64,000 nt of DNA from Opitutaceae bacterium TAV5 (GTDB taxonomy: Bacteria; Verrucomicrobiota; Verrucomicrobiia; Opitutales; Opitutaceae), in NCBI GenBank assembly GCA_000242935.3, contig CP007054.1, positions 1 to 64,000 of the forward strand, read 5' to 3'. Every line of letters begins with the position of its first letter. Position 1 is the first letter of the stretch. Positions 1 to 9,067 of this stretch are shown piece after piece. The position numbers and the translations under genes were made by a program. Below the pieces are notes generated by a model. It saw nothing but the letters and a program-made list of their open reading frames with translations. It ran no database searches and was not told the DNA's origin.

Positions 1-407
1 CAGTTTTCCACTTCGCCAACTAGAGCAAGAAAAATTTACCCTGCCCGCGACTGACCAAGCCGGGGCGTTCTGTGTTCGGGATCTTGGGTCCGGGTGGCAG
101 TCCGGGTCTGGCGCATTGCTTGCAGTGCGAGACGGGAGAAAAAGCGGTCGAAAGCGGTCAGGGTAGCCCATGCTCCGGCAAGGCCAATGCGATCGGCCTT
201 GGTTTGTCCGGAAATCGTGGCTTCACGCTGAACAGCGAGGGCGACTCGGGAGGCACCAAGGCTCCTTCCGCGAATCGTGGTTGAAAGATCCGACATATGC
301 TGAAACTTCGCCCGCAGACGGCCAAGGTTTGCAGCATGCCGGGTGTGAGTTGCAATCATGGTTTTGAGATTGAAAAAGTTTCGAGTTTGGACAAGACCAA
401 TTAACTG
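1..407. other. Gene-poor left edge
   Basis: No gene is supported here. A 133-codon open frame on the minus strand (36-437) and two short plus-strand frames overlap each other, show no recognisable domain and have no ribosome binding site. The only clear structure is the 23-bp element at 10-32, which recurs at 57266-57288. Confidence 0.5.
10..32 (+). repeat. 23-bp dispersed repeat, copy 1
   Basis: The core GCCAACTAGAGCAAGAAA and the five bases before it match 57266-57288 exactly. A third version with three differences lies at 11621-11643. All three read in the same direction on the plus strand. It contains CTAG and is followed by an A/T run. Function unknown; a protein-binding site, recombination site or promoter element is possible. 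Confidence 0.6.
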
Positions 408-1052
408 ATGATCAGAAAATCTTCCGATCCTGCTCATGGCAAGGTTGAATCACCAAATGACGAAGACGATTCTTCGGCATATATTTTCACTGTCGATCCA
501 ATTCCGGATGATGAGTACACCCGAAAGCCCATGAAATCATGGAGATGGGATGATTTTGTAGATCAGTTCAGGATAGATCGCAATTTTATAGTGAAGTTCC
601 AGCTCAGGAGCCATGCCAGTGGCTTATATAAGCAAGCAAGTTTTCGCCGTAATCTTGATGTTGTCACCCGTACCGTGCAGGAACCGGGGAAAAATCCATA
701 TTTTCTTGTATACCGCCGCGACGCCGAATCCAAAATCGAGAAATTTTCATTTTACTGGCATATCTACGGCGTGAAACAGCTCGTCGCCGAAAGGCTGATT
801 GCCGGCGAAACGTTGCGAATCCCGTCACGTGCAATCCTCGAACGCATAAGGCGCGGTCTTGTTTTGGCTTTCTGGCGCCTTAGCGAGTATGCTGCGTCGG
901 CCAAACAATATAGAAAGATCCACGGAACCAGGGCCCCTCTGCTGGATGTTGAGTATAACCGGGACGGGACATTGCTTGCCTCACTGAAACCGGAACTCCT
1001 TACTATACTCAGGAACAACAAGGCCGACGACCATACTGCCAAAACGAAATGA
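408..1052 (+). CDS. Hypothetical protein, 214 aa
   Basis: I do not recognise this protein. It is hydrophilic, with an acidic N-terminus, a mixed charged core around residues 40-130 and a helical segment near 140-175, and it has no signal peptide or membrane segment. The stop overlaps the ATG of the AAA+ gene downstream (ATGA at 1049), so the two are probably translationally coupled. It lies just upstream of the iteron array, where a replication or partition accessory factor would be plausible, but no motif shows this. Confidence 0.6.
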   Translation: MIRKSSDPAHGKVESPNDEDDSSAYIFTVDPIPDDEYTRKPMKSWRWDDFVDQFRIDRNFIVKFQLRSHASGLYKQASFRRNLDVVTRTVQEPGKNPYFLVYRRDAESKIEKFSFYWHIYGVKQLVAERLIAGETLRIPSRAILERIRRGLVLAFWRLSEYAASAKQYRKIHGTRAPLLDVEYNRDGTLLASLKPELLTILRNNKADDHTAKTK

Positions 1053-2101
1053 CCGGCGACAATACCGAACACCAGCCCGCACAACTGAGCGAGACCCTTT
1101 CCAAGGCATTCGGGCATCCCCACCACATGGAAATAGGGGAGGGGGTATTCCGCCGACTGGTTACCGAAGGCTACCATCGCGAACTCGGAGCGCGGCCGAT
1201 GCGGAACGTTATTTCCCGAAGGCTTCGCAATGCCGTGGCCCAAGCTCTGATTGACGGCGTGCTGGTCCCTGGGGTCAAACGAAGCATCGTCGTTCCACAC
1301 GGCGGCGAAGGTTTCCGCATCGCCCTCCCTCGCGATACCGCGCTCCCGGCTCTACCCAAATCTTTTCCTCCCGATTTCGGTTCAGCAATCAGGAAAGCAA
1401 GCAACCTGAAAGGGCAGCTTCGCAAACAGGTAATTGGTCAGGAAACGGCCACGGACCAGCTTGCCGAGGCGATAATACCCGGCGAACTCGGTCTGACTCC
1501 CGCAGGGATGCCGCGAAGCATGGTCTTGATCTGCGGGCCTACCGGCACCGGGAAAACCAAAGCCATCATCGAGGCGAGCCAGTACCTGTACGGGTCCGAC
1601 GTGCTCGCCCGGATCGACATGGGCGAATTCTCGACCGAGGTATCCGTTCCACGACTACTTGGAGAAAATCGTCAGGACTGCGGTTTTCTGGGGGAACAGA
1701 TTGAAAAACTGGACAAAAGCGGCGGCCACTTCCTCCTCCTTGACGAGATCGAGAAGGGGCACCCTAAAGTGACGGACATGTTGCTTGGCATGGAAGCGGC
1801 GCGCATCACCCTCGCGAACGGCAACACAATCGATCTTTCGAAGTACCACATTTTTGCTACTTCGAACCTCGGCGCTCGCGACTTGGTAGAAACGTCCGAC
1901 TCGATGCCGGAACGGGCCAGAAAGCGCATCATTGAGGACGCCGCCAAGGAATTCTTCCGGCCCGAGATATTGGCGCGATTTTCGGCGCTGATCCTCTACA
2001 AAAAGCTGACCAGTCAGGTCCAGAGAGCCATTGGCGAGCAGATGATGGTCCAAGAACTCGGGTTCCTTTCGTCGATGCTTGGCAACCGTCTCGCAGCGTG
2101 A
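1049..2101 (+). CDS. ClpB/ClpA-like AAA+ ATPase with permuted order
   Basis: This is a Clp-type AAA+ ATPase that would act as a cytosolic NTP-driven remodelling protein. Walker A GPTGTGKT is at residues 163-170, Walker B FLLLDE followed by IEKGHP is near 228-238, and a sensor-1 TSN is at 271-273. The N-terminal part (about residues 31-75), with GARPMRNVISRRL, looks like the small C-terminal subdomain of ClpB D2, which carries sensor 2 and normally follows the ATPase core. The protein ends soon after the core, so the domain order appears circularly permuted. The family match is firm; the client is unknown. It is coupled to the gene before it and precedes the iterons. Confidence 0.75.
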   Translation: MTGDNTEHQPAQLSETLSKAFGHPHHMEIGEGVFRRLVTEGYHRELGARPMRNVISRRLRNAVAQALIDGVLVPGVKRSIVVPHGGEGFRIALPRDTALPALPKSFPPDFGSAIRKASNLKGQLRKQVIGQETATDQLAEAIIPGELGLTPAGMPRSMVLICGPTGTGKTKAIIEASQYLYGSDVLARIDMGEFSTEVSVPRLLGENRQDCGFLGEQIEKLDKSGGHFLLLDEIEKGHPKVTDMLLGMEAARITLANGNTIDLSKYHIFATSNLGARDLVETSDSMPERARKRIIEDAAKEFFRPEILARFSALILYKKLTSQVQRAIGEQMMVQELGFLSSMLGNRLAA

Positions 2102-2634
2102 AGGCAGGGGTGGTTGCTTGACAGCGAGTGTTTGGCTGGCTCGATCCTTTTTGCGCAAAGCGCGACCCATCCATTCGGCCCGGAGGGCCGTGAACCGAGC
2201 GGAGCGAGGTTCCTACCTGTTTGTTCCGTAGTCTTGCGCATACATATATTATATGTGTTTTATATTCTGGCATACTAGGACGAGATTTTCAGAGGAGAAT
2301 GGCGCGACTAAAGAGCGGGCCTAGAGCGACCAAAGAGCGGGAAAACAGAGGGGAACGCGACCAAAGAGCGGGGCAAGGAGCGACCAAAGAGCGGGGGGGC
2401 TGAGGAACAGGCCGCGACCAAAGAGCGGGGCGAGCGTGGAGCGACCAAAGAGCGGGGATAAACGGGTGATGGCCGACCTGAGTGCGAAACAAATGGCGCG
2501 ACCAAAGAGCGGGTCTGTGGATCGGTGTTCGGCCCGATGCGATATGAGCTTGCGCGACCAAAGAGCGGGCCATTCCGGGCTGGGTTCGGCGTAGATCCCG
2601 AAAGTATTTCATAATTTTGGTGAAATTTTACTGT

Positions 2635-2649
2635 TTCAAGTTACTTGAA
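2635..2649. promoter_or_regulatory. 15-bp palindrome within the iteron region
   Basis: TTCAAGTTACTTGAA is a perfect inverted repeat with a 3-bp centre. It sits in the AT-rich gap between the two iteron blocks, so it could be an operator or part of the unwinding element. Function is inferred only from position. Confidence 0.4.
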
Positions 2650-2998
2650 GATAACGTGTTAAGCCAATAACCTCCGTTCGTGTTTTTCAGGATCATTGGT
2701 GGTAGGCGCGACCAAAGAGCGGGGGTAGAACCAAGATACGCGACCAAAGAGCGGGTGCACTGAGCGCGACCAAAGAGCGGGGACAAACGGGTGATGGCCG
2801 ACCCAAGTACGGAACAAATGGCGCGACCAAAGAGCGGTTCCGGTCAAGGTACGGCCGGCGGCGCGACCAAAGAGCGGGTGTGTGCTTCCCGATCTGATAT
2901 TGGCCGACATGACGACGCGCGATCAAAGAGAGGGCGGGGAAGGGGGAAGGGTGGCGAAAATTATCGGCCGGATTGGGCCTCCTGACTAGCCATGCCTG

Positions 2999-3040
2999 TT
3001 ATCCAAGATATTGCATGATAGGATATAGAAACATGGATAA
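2999..3040. promoter_or_regulatory. DnaA-box-like sites
   Basis: TTATCCAAG (2999-3007, plus strand) and TTATCCATG (3032-3040, minus strand) are near matches to the DnaA box TTATCCACA. They lie in an AT-rich stretch between iterons 14 and 15, as expected in an iteron origin. Two divergent near matches are suggestive only. Confidence 0.35.
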
Positions 3041-3243
3041 ATGTAATTGAGACGGTGCGCTATGAAGCGATCAGGCGCGACCAAAGAGCGGGGGCCCGGT
3101 AGCTCGCAGGTTCATTGAGCACGGCGGAAAGTTGGGTATCAGCCTGTTGAATTAATCGAAAAAACTTGACAACTGTTTCGGGAAAGTGCCGTAAACTCTT
3201 TTTGAGATTATATGCACTTTTAGCCGACTACCAGGAAATGCCA

Positions 3244-4023
3244 ATGAATGACACCACTGCCGAAACAACCGCGAACGCGAACAAACCTGTCTTCTTTGAG
3301 GAGAATACTAACGGTCGGATCGCTGTCTTCTTGAATACGTCCACCGTTAAAACCGGAGAGCGGGCAGGAGAGAGTTACGATTATTTTACATACCGGAATG
3401 GCGATGACGCGATAAACGTTCCCACACGTGTTGGAGGGTATAACCTGCAAAACAGGATGACCAGGTCCGAGAAATTTTCAGATGTGGTCGATCTGGTCAA
3501 CGGGCGCGAACTGGTCGTATGGGGGCGCGGTGCCAACGGCGAATACCCCATGATCCTTGCGCCGGTCGGAACCAAGGAACGGATTCACGACGGGAAAACC
3601 TACAAAAATCTCCAGGTGGTGGCTGCTCTGGCCGAATTTGCCCGCGGGGCTGATCCCAGAAAAGACGTCCCCAGGGCGTTCCTCATAAATTCTATTGAGG
3701 ACGGAAAATTGTCCGAAACCCGCAATGTCAAATGCTACCGGTGCGTGTCTGCAAAGCACCCGGGAAGCCGCTCGGTTTACCTGCCGATCCGGGTCGAAAA
3801 TGCGGTTGAGGCTGTCCGGTCGCTTGCCTCGGGAAAACCGTACAGTTTCGAGCTGGATGATTTCCGGATCTCGCTGGAAGGGATCGACATCGTACCGGCG
3901 AAGGCCGGACCGGTCAAGGTACTCCGTTTCCGTGCGGAGTCATTGCAGCAGGAGAATGCGCACGAAAATTCGGCACCGCTGCCGCAACGCCAAACGCCGG
4001 AGAGACGCAGTCGGGCGCTTTGA
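3244..4023 (+). CDS. Hypothetical protein, 259 aa
   Basis: First gene after the iteron array. I chose the ATG at 3244 because AGGAA lies about 7 nt upstream; the frame is also open from a TTG at 3166, which instead overlaps a TTGACA that may be a -35 box. The protein is soluble, with two basic/aromatic segments and a Gln/Arg-rich tail, and I recognise no domain. It could be a DNA-binding or conjugation accessory protein. The next gene starts 40 bp downstream. Confidence 0.6.
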   Translation: MNDTTAETTANANKPVFFEENTNGRIAVFLNTSTVKTGERAGESYDYFTYRNGDDAINVPTRVGGYNLQNRMTRSEKFSDVVDLVNGRELVVWGRGANGEYPMILAPVGTKERIHDGKTYKNLQVVAALAEFARGADPRKDVPRAFLINSIEDGKLSETRNVKCYRCVSAKHPGSRSVYLPIRVENAVEAVRSLASGKPYSFELDDFRISLEGIDIVPAKAGPVKVLRFRAESLQQENAHENSAPLPQRQTPERRSRAL

Positions 4024-4063
4024 TCGTCCCGAACGGCTCGCTGAATTGTCCGATTCGAAGCCG

Positions 4064-5041
4064 ATGAATACTGACATCGAGCTTTTCGTAAATGATGATG
4101 AGTCAATCGCTGTGCTGGTCTATGACCTTCATATACCCTTGCGGCCTTTTATCTACGGACTGAGAGGCATTCTGGATGCAAGGGAGACCGCCCGGTATGT
4201 TGTGGCCGAGCATACCAGGCGATCGGCCGACCGGGGCTCGGCAGGGCGTCCTCCGTCCTGGGAGGAAATGGCATGTGAGGGGGATTACCGGATGCTGAAA
4301 TTCGAGGCATTCCTGAACGAGGTCCAGAAGCAGCTTCTGGCCGCAAATGTATTTGCCGGGATTTTCGGGGACAAGATCCGGGATACCGATTCGTACTGGA
4401 TAAAGGCCGCAGCTCTGGGTGTCCTGCCAGCCTACGCATCCGCAATCCACGCCATCCGGCGGGCTGCCCCGGATGGCACTATGGCTATGGACGCAGAGGA
4501 TTTCTTCAGCTCGGAATCCCTCGATGCTGACATTTCCAACAGCGACATGGCGCTCCTGGCATGGCGGTCGGCTGAAACGGTCGGCTTTAGCTTGCAGGAC
4601 AGGCGGAACCTGGTGCCGCTCGATCTTGGAGAGAATCGGAAACTCATAGAATTGCTGGCTCCTTGGTGGGCTCAAAACGGTTCGCATTTGCGAGGCGCTG
4701 CTGCACCGCAAGGGGAATGGTTCGAGAGTCTGTCAGCGGCAAAGAGGGTGAGTACCGCGGAAGCGTTCAACAGCATCAAGGATCTCGAAAGCCGGTTAGC
4801 CGCTGATGGCCGGGCAGGAATGATCCCGGATGTCATCGGCTATTCCGACGAATGGAAATGGCTCTGGTGCGCGGCAATGAACCTGGAGCGGGAGGCGCTG
4901 GCCGTTTCGGCGAGATCCGCGCCGGCAATCGCTCTGCACCTGGCAGAACGGCAGAGCCGCCTTAACGGTCCGGGGCAGAACCCCGGCGGTAATGCAGCGT
5001 CCCTGCCTGTGCAGCGCGTCGGCAACCGGCTCAAAAGATGA
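4064..5041 (+). CDS. Hypothetical protein, 325 aa
   Basis: A largely helical cytosolic protein with no recognised domain. The reading frame extends upstream to 3695, but that part lies inside the previous gene in another frame, so the ATG at 4064 is the likely start. It is rich in Ala, Leu, Glu and Trp, with no signal peptide. Its stop overlaps the next start (ATGA at 5038), which shows an operon with the 106-aa gene. Confidence 0.6.
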   Translation: MNTDIELFVNDDESIAVLVYDLHIPLRPFIYGLRGILDARETARYVVAEHTRRSADRGSAGRPPSWEEMACEGDYRMLKFEAFLNEVQKQLLAANVFAGIFGDKIRDTDSYWIKAAALGVLPAYASAIHAIRRAAPDGTMAMDAEDFFSSESLDADISNSDMALLAWRSAETVGFSLQDRRNLVPLDLGENRKLIELLAPWWAQNGSHLRGAAAPQGEWFESLSAAKRVSTAEAFNSIKDLESRLAADGRAGMIPDVIGYSDEWKWLWCAAMNLEREALAVSARSAPAIALHLAERQSRLNGPGQNPGGNAASLPVQRVGNRLKR

Positions 5042-5358
5042 TTCCAAGGATGAACATTCTTCACTTCAAAAAGAACCTGCCCCAAGCTGCCCACTATCTG
5101 AAAATAAACCGGATCAAGGATTATGAGGCCTCGACTGACGTGGCAGGAAAGCCGGCCGTGGTAGAGCACACTTCCCGCGGGGCATTCACCGAGGTTTGCG
5201 ACTCCCGGGAAGAAGCCGAACGGATTGCAGCCGACTGCAACGCTATCATTGCCGAACTGAAAAAGGATGTAGGCAAGTTCGAGGAAGAGCACCGTTTGGT
5301 TTCCGGGCAGCGCGCCCTGGAAAAGCTGAATGATCAGGGCAGGGGAATTGCCCGCTAG
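5038..5358 (+). CDS. Hypothetical protein, 106 aa
   Basis: A small soluble protein translationally coupled to the 325-aa gene. The C-terminal half is a Glu/Lys-rich amphipathic helix that could form a coiled coil. No family recognised. It is the last gene before a strong intrinsic terminator at 5388-5419, so the genes from 3244 to here form one transcription unit. Confidence 0.6.
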   Translation: MIPRMNILHFKKNLPQAAHYLKINRIKDYEASTDVAGKPAVVEHTSRGAFTEVCDSREEAERIAADCNAIIAELKKDVGKFEEEHRLVSGQRALEKLNDQGRGIAR

Positions 5359-5387
5359 CTTGGTCATTTCCAGCCGGCAAGTAATGA

Positions 5388-5419
5388 GGGGACAGACATT
5401 GAATGCTGTCCCCTTTTTT
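5388..5419 (+). terminator. Rho-independent terminator
   Basis: GGGGACAG (5388-5395) pairs with CTGTCCCC (5406-5413) as a perfect 8-bp GC-rich stem, followed at once by six T residues. It lies 30 bp after the 106-aa gene and ends that unit. Confidence 0.9.
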
Positions 5420-5496
5420 ATGAATTATGTGGTTAAATTCCCCTGAAATAAGGAGAAATGCTGGATTGTTTCCCAATCCTGCCTAATGTTCCTTAA

Positions 5497-5862
5497 ATGT
5501 CTATGTCCTATAACGAGCGAACCGATAACCCCCCTCCAAAGAGCAAACGGGATCAACTCAAAAAAACGTTCCTGGAAAAGATTGGCCGCAAGTGCGCAGA
5601 AGGCATGGGGTTGACCTACATTGCCTGGGAACGGGTCCTGCTGGATAAGGAAACCCAGTTCTTCATCAACTGCGGCGACGGGGTGCGAAATATGCGCATC
5701 CCTCTTGCCGGTGAAGATCTTGTCTGGATTCGGCGGATGGAGGAATGGGCCAACAATCCCCTTGGACCCTGCCCGATTGAATTGTGGGAAAACGAAAAGG
5801 GTATAACCTCACCCTCACTCCCGTCGGTCAGTCAGGCCAACAAGCTGCACCGGAAGCCCTGA
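5497..5862 (+). CDS. Hypothetical protein, 121 aa
   Basis: A small soluble protein with a Lys-rich N-terminal half and no recognised motif. ATG codons lie at 5497 and 5503. It stands between the terminator at 5388-5419 and the VirB8-like gene, so it may open the secretion operon. No signal peptide or membrane segment is visible. Confidence 0.55.
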   Translation: MSMSYNERTDNPPPKSKRDQLKKTFLEKIGRKCAEGMGLTYIAWERVLLDKETQFFINCGDGVRNMRIPLAGEDLVWIRRMEEWANNPLGPCPIELWENEKGITSPSLPSVSQANKLHRKP

Positions 5863-5984
5863 CAGGCAGCACTGACACCCCGCTCAATTTTTGAGCCCGC
5901 CTCAAGGCGGTGGTATTACGCGCCGGATAGTTTATTTTGTGGACAAGTCATAACATAGTATTTTCCTGCGATGACTGCCACGAC

Positions 5985-6701
5985 ATGCCCGATTCCCAGA
6001 AGCCAGATCTGCCAGTAACACCAAGGAAGGAGTCCAAAAGCGGAGACCGTGCGCAGTCTACCTTTCATGTCCACCGCCGCTGGTTTGCGGAGTATCGTCT
6101 GAAGGCATTCCTCATCGCGGTCGCGATCCTCGTGCCTCTGGTCTCCCTCAAATGGACCAAGGATGCCATTGCGGAGTCGAAAAGGGCCACATGGGTGTGG
6201 AATACGGACTCCAACGGAGTTCTCGTCTTTGCGCCGGCAGAGCTGGCCGACCCTGACTCAAGGATCTTCCGCGAGATCGGCATCCAGGCCGCCGAGGTCT
6301 ACCTGAAACGGAACCCGGCAGGTCTGTCGAACCCCGAGCTGCTGACCAGGTATTATACGGCGGAGGCGCAGAAGGCCGTGCGTCTGGAGCTGCGCAGCCA
6401 GGAGGATGAACGCAACCGGCGAAACCTTTACGATCAGCCGGAATTCACCCGCATGCCGGAACGCCTCGACGACAGCGGGGGGGCCTTGCGATACAGGATT
6501 CAGGGGTTCATCGTGCGCAGCGGAGTCATTGACGGGCTGCCCCAGCGCGATGTCGGCGATTTCCGCCTGTCGATTGAACTGACCCCAACCGTTGCGGTGA
6601 TGGACAAGGGGCGGTTTCCGTATCAGATAAACCGCTACAAAAAAACGGTGGTCTGGCGCAGCAACAAGAGATCCGAGGAATTCACGTCTGCCCTGAAATG
6701 A
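5985..6701 (+). CDS. VirB8/TraE-like type IV secretion protein
   Basis: A predicted bitopic inner-membrane protein of 238 aa. A short basic cytoplasmic N-terminus leads to one membrane segment (FLIAVAILVPLV, about residues 42-58), then a periplasmic domain of about 170 residues, the layout of VirB8/TraE assembly factors. The frame opens at a TTG at 5937, but the in-frame ATG at 5985 is a better start. It is followed by VirB9-like and VirB10-like genes with 4-11 bp overlaps, and this order supports the call more than sequence does. It would link the inner-membrane complex to the periplasmic core. Confidence 0.65.
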   Translation: MPDSQKPDLPVTPRKESKSGDRAQSTFHVHRRWFAEYRLKAFLIAVAILVPLVSLKWTKDAIAESKRATWVWNTDSNGVLVFAPAELADPDSRIFREIGIQAAEVYLKRNPAGLSNPELLTRYYTAEAQKAVRLELRSQEDERNRRNLYDQPEFTRMPERLDDSGGALRYRIQGFIVRSGVIDGLPQRDVGDFRLSIELTPTVAVMDKGRFPYQINRYKKTVVWRSNKRSEEFTSALK

Positions 6702-7696
6702 AAAGGCGTCTGATCTTTTTCCCATGTCTCCTGCTCGGCGGGCTTGTTCCGGTTTCGGGGGGAGGCGATAACATGTTCCGCGTGCCGCTGCCGGCAGAAC
6801 AGGCCAGACCCTTCGCCGTGATGTGTTCGCCGGATGACAGCGTGCTCGTTACCCTGCCATATCCCGCAACCGGGTGGAGCGGTCGCGGGTTCATGCCGCA
6901 AGGGGTTTCCGTGCCGGATGGCGGTAACGCCGGAGCTGCGGGCGACTTCTCGGTTTTTCCCGGCGACCTGCGAGGCTATACCCGCTTCACCATCTCCGCT
7001 CTCGTTGACTCTTCGAACAGGACCCTGCATGTGTTCATGGAGGGAGGAAGGTCGCTGTCCATCGAATGCACGATCGTGCCGCGCGAGCAGGCATTTCGGG
7101 GAGTAACTTTCGTGGATAACGTGGCTGTTTCGGAAATGACGAACGAGGCTATACGCTCCGAGAGGCAGAGGAAAATGAAAGTTGAGCGCAGCGAAAACCC
7201 GCCGGTCTCGAACTACCAGGCTCCCACCCCGGAGACACAGCTAGGCATCAAGAACTTCATGAAGGCGCTGCTGGCCATGAACCGGGAACGGGCCCTGAAT
7301 ATGGTCAGGGCAAACCCTGCATTGCAGATCGTGCCGTTGCAGGAAGAAAACGACTCCGGGGATTACACGATCTCATTACGCTATGCCATTCGTGACTCGA
7401 TCACGGACACTCTCGGAGTTGCGGCGGTGGTGAGAAACAATACCTACAGACGGCTACAGTTCGATCCGAAAAGCTGGATTATCAGGGCCGGGAACCGCGT
7501 CTATCCTGTCCCGACAGCGGAGTTCGATCCGGTAATTGAGCCGGAAAAGGAAGCGACCGCTTTCCTTGTCCTTTCGAGGGATACCAGCGGAATGCCCACC
7601 CGGTTGCTTCCGGACAGTCCGCTCAAACTGTCGGTTTCACTCGTCGGGAAAACCAATCCCAAACCGATCATGATGGAGCCGGCCAATGTCGAGTGA
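6698..7696 (+). CDS. VirB9/TraK-like periplasmic protein
   Basis: A 332-aa exported protein with a signal peptide (residues 1-22, hydrophobic LLLGGLVPVSGG) and a beta-rich mature part. Its position between the VirB8-like and VirB10-like genes matches VirB9/TraK, which forms the outer part of the type IV secretion core complex. Sequence similarity to that family is not obvious by eye, so the call rests mostly on order, export signal and size. The start overlaps the previous stop (ATGA) and the end overlaps the VirB10-like start by 11 bp. Confidence 0.55.
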   Translation: MKRRLIFFPCLLLGGLVPVSGGGDNMFRVPLPAEQARPFAVMCSPDDSVLVTLPYPATGWSGRGFMPQGVSVPDGGNAGAAGDFSVFPGDLRGYTRFTISALVDSSNRTLHVFMEGGRSLSIECTIVPREQAFRGVTFVDNVAVSEMTNEAIRSERQRKMKVERSENPPVSNYQAPTPETQLGIKNFMKALLAMNRERALNMVRANPALQIVPLQEENDSGDYTISLRYAIRDSITDTLGVAAVVRNNTYRRLQFDPKSWIIRAGNRVYPVPTAEFDPVIEPEKEATAFLVLSRDTSGMPTRLLPDSPLKLSVSLVGKTNPKPIMMEPANVE

Positions 7697-8990
7697 GAAG
7701 CCAAAGACAAGCTCGAGGCGGTGGGGAAATCCCTTCAAGAAGGTATCCGTCCGCGCGCAGATCATCATACTGGCGGTGATATTATTTTTCGCCCTGCTGA
7801 TTTCCATGAACGGCGGGAACAGGAAGCAGAAAGGACCGCAGGAGCCGGCGGAGCCAGCCGGCGAAAGCGCCGGGGCCGAAAAGAAGAACGAGGCGTTGCC
7901 GCAGAGACTGCCCTCGGCTGTCCCCTCCGAAGAGGAAATGGCAACTCTGGCGAGGAAGAAAGCCGTGTCCCTGGACGATCAGGGGAGGGACGGGCTGAAG
8001 CGTGAAGTTCCGGATGCCATAGTTGCCATGTCCGAGCCTTCCGGAGAAGAGCCGGAGAATGATGACGGGCCGAAGCCGGCGGGAGTACCCTACTCGCCGC
8101 GGAGGCGCTCGAATACCGCCGTGGAGGTGTTCGGTATAATGAGCCCGCCGAAATCAGGGGAGGGTGAGGTGACGCAAGTCAGCCGGAGCGGCATAGTCAC
8201 TGCGGCGAAAGACGCGGCGAAGAGCCTGGAGGTGTCCGGGCTGTCCACATTCGCCCCCTACGGACGCCTGGTAAAATGCAAGATGGTCAATACGCTCGAT
8301 TCGCTGGTGCCGGCGAACACCCCTGTGATCGGTCTGGTGGTCGAAGAGGTTACGTGGAACGGCAAGGTAATCATACCTGCCAACACCGAAGTTTTTTCCT
8401 ACGTGAACGGAGAACCCAAAATTGATGCCTCCGGGGTCGGGCGCTTGTTCGATACCGGCGAATGGGTGCTCGTGTTGCCGAAACAGTCAGGCGCTGCTGC
8501 CGGACGGAATGGGCGCGAATGGCGCATAAAAGGGAGGGCACTGGACCGGCGTGAACTGCTTGTAGAGGACCGGGGCCGTGTCAGGTCCTGGGGTCTCGAT
8601 GACATGGCTCTAGGTTTCATCGGCTACACCATCTCGACGCTGGATAACGAGGAAATCAAGTTGTTCGCGACCGCGTTCCTTGGCGCGTCCGCGGCGGCTC
8701 TCGGAGAGACGTTGCAGGAACAGGAAGCCGTGCCCGGGCAGGATACCGGACTCACTCAACCCAAGCCAACCCTGAAAAACGCGGCATTGAGCGCCTTTGG
8801 CTCAGGTATTGCCAATGTCATGACAACTTCGGCGCAGAGGATTGCCGAGGAGATAGCGAGGCGCGGTTTCTATGTACGTGTTCCGAGTGGCAAAGACTTT
8901 TACCTGTTCATCGAGGAGACATTGGACCCGACGCGAGCGGAGGTAGGGCTGAAGCTGTCCAGGAGCGAACCTTCGGGGGAGAACAGATGA
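7686..8990 (+). CDS. VirB10/TraB/TrbI-like core protein
   Basis: A 434-aa protein with one N-terminal membrane segment (IIILAVILFFALLIS, about residues 26-42), a long Pro/Glu-rich periplasmic linker and a C-terminal beta-rich domain (about 175-400). The C-terminal domain has the VirB10/TraB pattern: 'APYGRLVKCKMVNTLDS', then 'IIPANTEVFSYV', then a GGxxG-like hydrophobic stretch near 'FLGASAAALG'. VirB10 spans both membranes and senses ATP use at the inner membrane. It is coupled at both ends to its neighbours. Confidence 0.8.
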   Translation: MSSEKPKTSSRRWGNPFKKVSVRAQIIILAVILFFALLISMNGGNRKQKGPQEPAEPAGESAGAEKKNEALPQRLPSAVPSEEEMATLARKKAVSLDDQGRDGLKREVPDAIVAMSEPSGEEPENDDGPKPAGVPYSPRRRSNTAVEVFGIMSPPKSGEGEVTQVSRSGIVTAAKDAAKSLEVSGLSTFAPYGRLVKCKMVNTLDSLVPANTPVIGLVVEEVTWNGKVIIPANTEVFSYVNGEPKIDASGVGRLFDTGEWVLVLPKQSGAAAGRNGREWRIKGRALDRRELLVEDRGRVRSWGLDDMALGFIGYTISTLDNEEIKLFATAFLGASAAALGETLQEQEAVPGQDTGLTQPKPTLKNAALSAFGSGIANVMTTSAQRIAEEIARRGFYVRVPSGKDFYLFIEETLDPTRAEVGLKLSRSEPSGENR

Positions 8991-9067
8991 AACGGGACGC
9001 GAGTTCGGTGCAGCGGAGCGGCCCTCCGGATGTGCATGCTTTTCTATGGTCTATCTACAATAATGCT

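Larger units (their letters stand above)
2304..3092 (+). repeat. Iteron array, probable replication origin
   Basis: About 15 direct repeats of the 16-mer GCGACCAAAGAGCGGG, all in one orientation, start near 2304, 2326, 2357, 2380, 2414, 2441, 2498, 2554, 2708, 2740, 2766, 2823, 2863, 2919 (degenerate) and 3077. A larger 73-bp unit is repeated at 2441-2513 and 2766-2838 with a few differences. AT-rich stretches flank and interrupt the array (2235-2275, 2608-2665, 3000-3055). Such arrays bind Rep initiators in iteron plasmids. Partition-site or copy-control function is an alternative. No Rep protein is recognised nearby. Confidence 0.8.

Noticed and set aside
36-437. 133-codon minus-strand frame at the left edge
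   Set aside because: No recognisable domain, and it overlaps the start of the better supported gene at 408.
2289-2926. Frames in the iteron array that encode repeated RSLVAP-type peptides
   Set aside because: Simple translation of the 16-bp repeat; no start signal or conserved structure.
3695-4063. Upstream extension of the 325-aa gene
   Set aside because: Lies inside the 259-aa gene in another frame and is Arg/Ser-rich as expected for a shadow.
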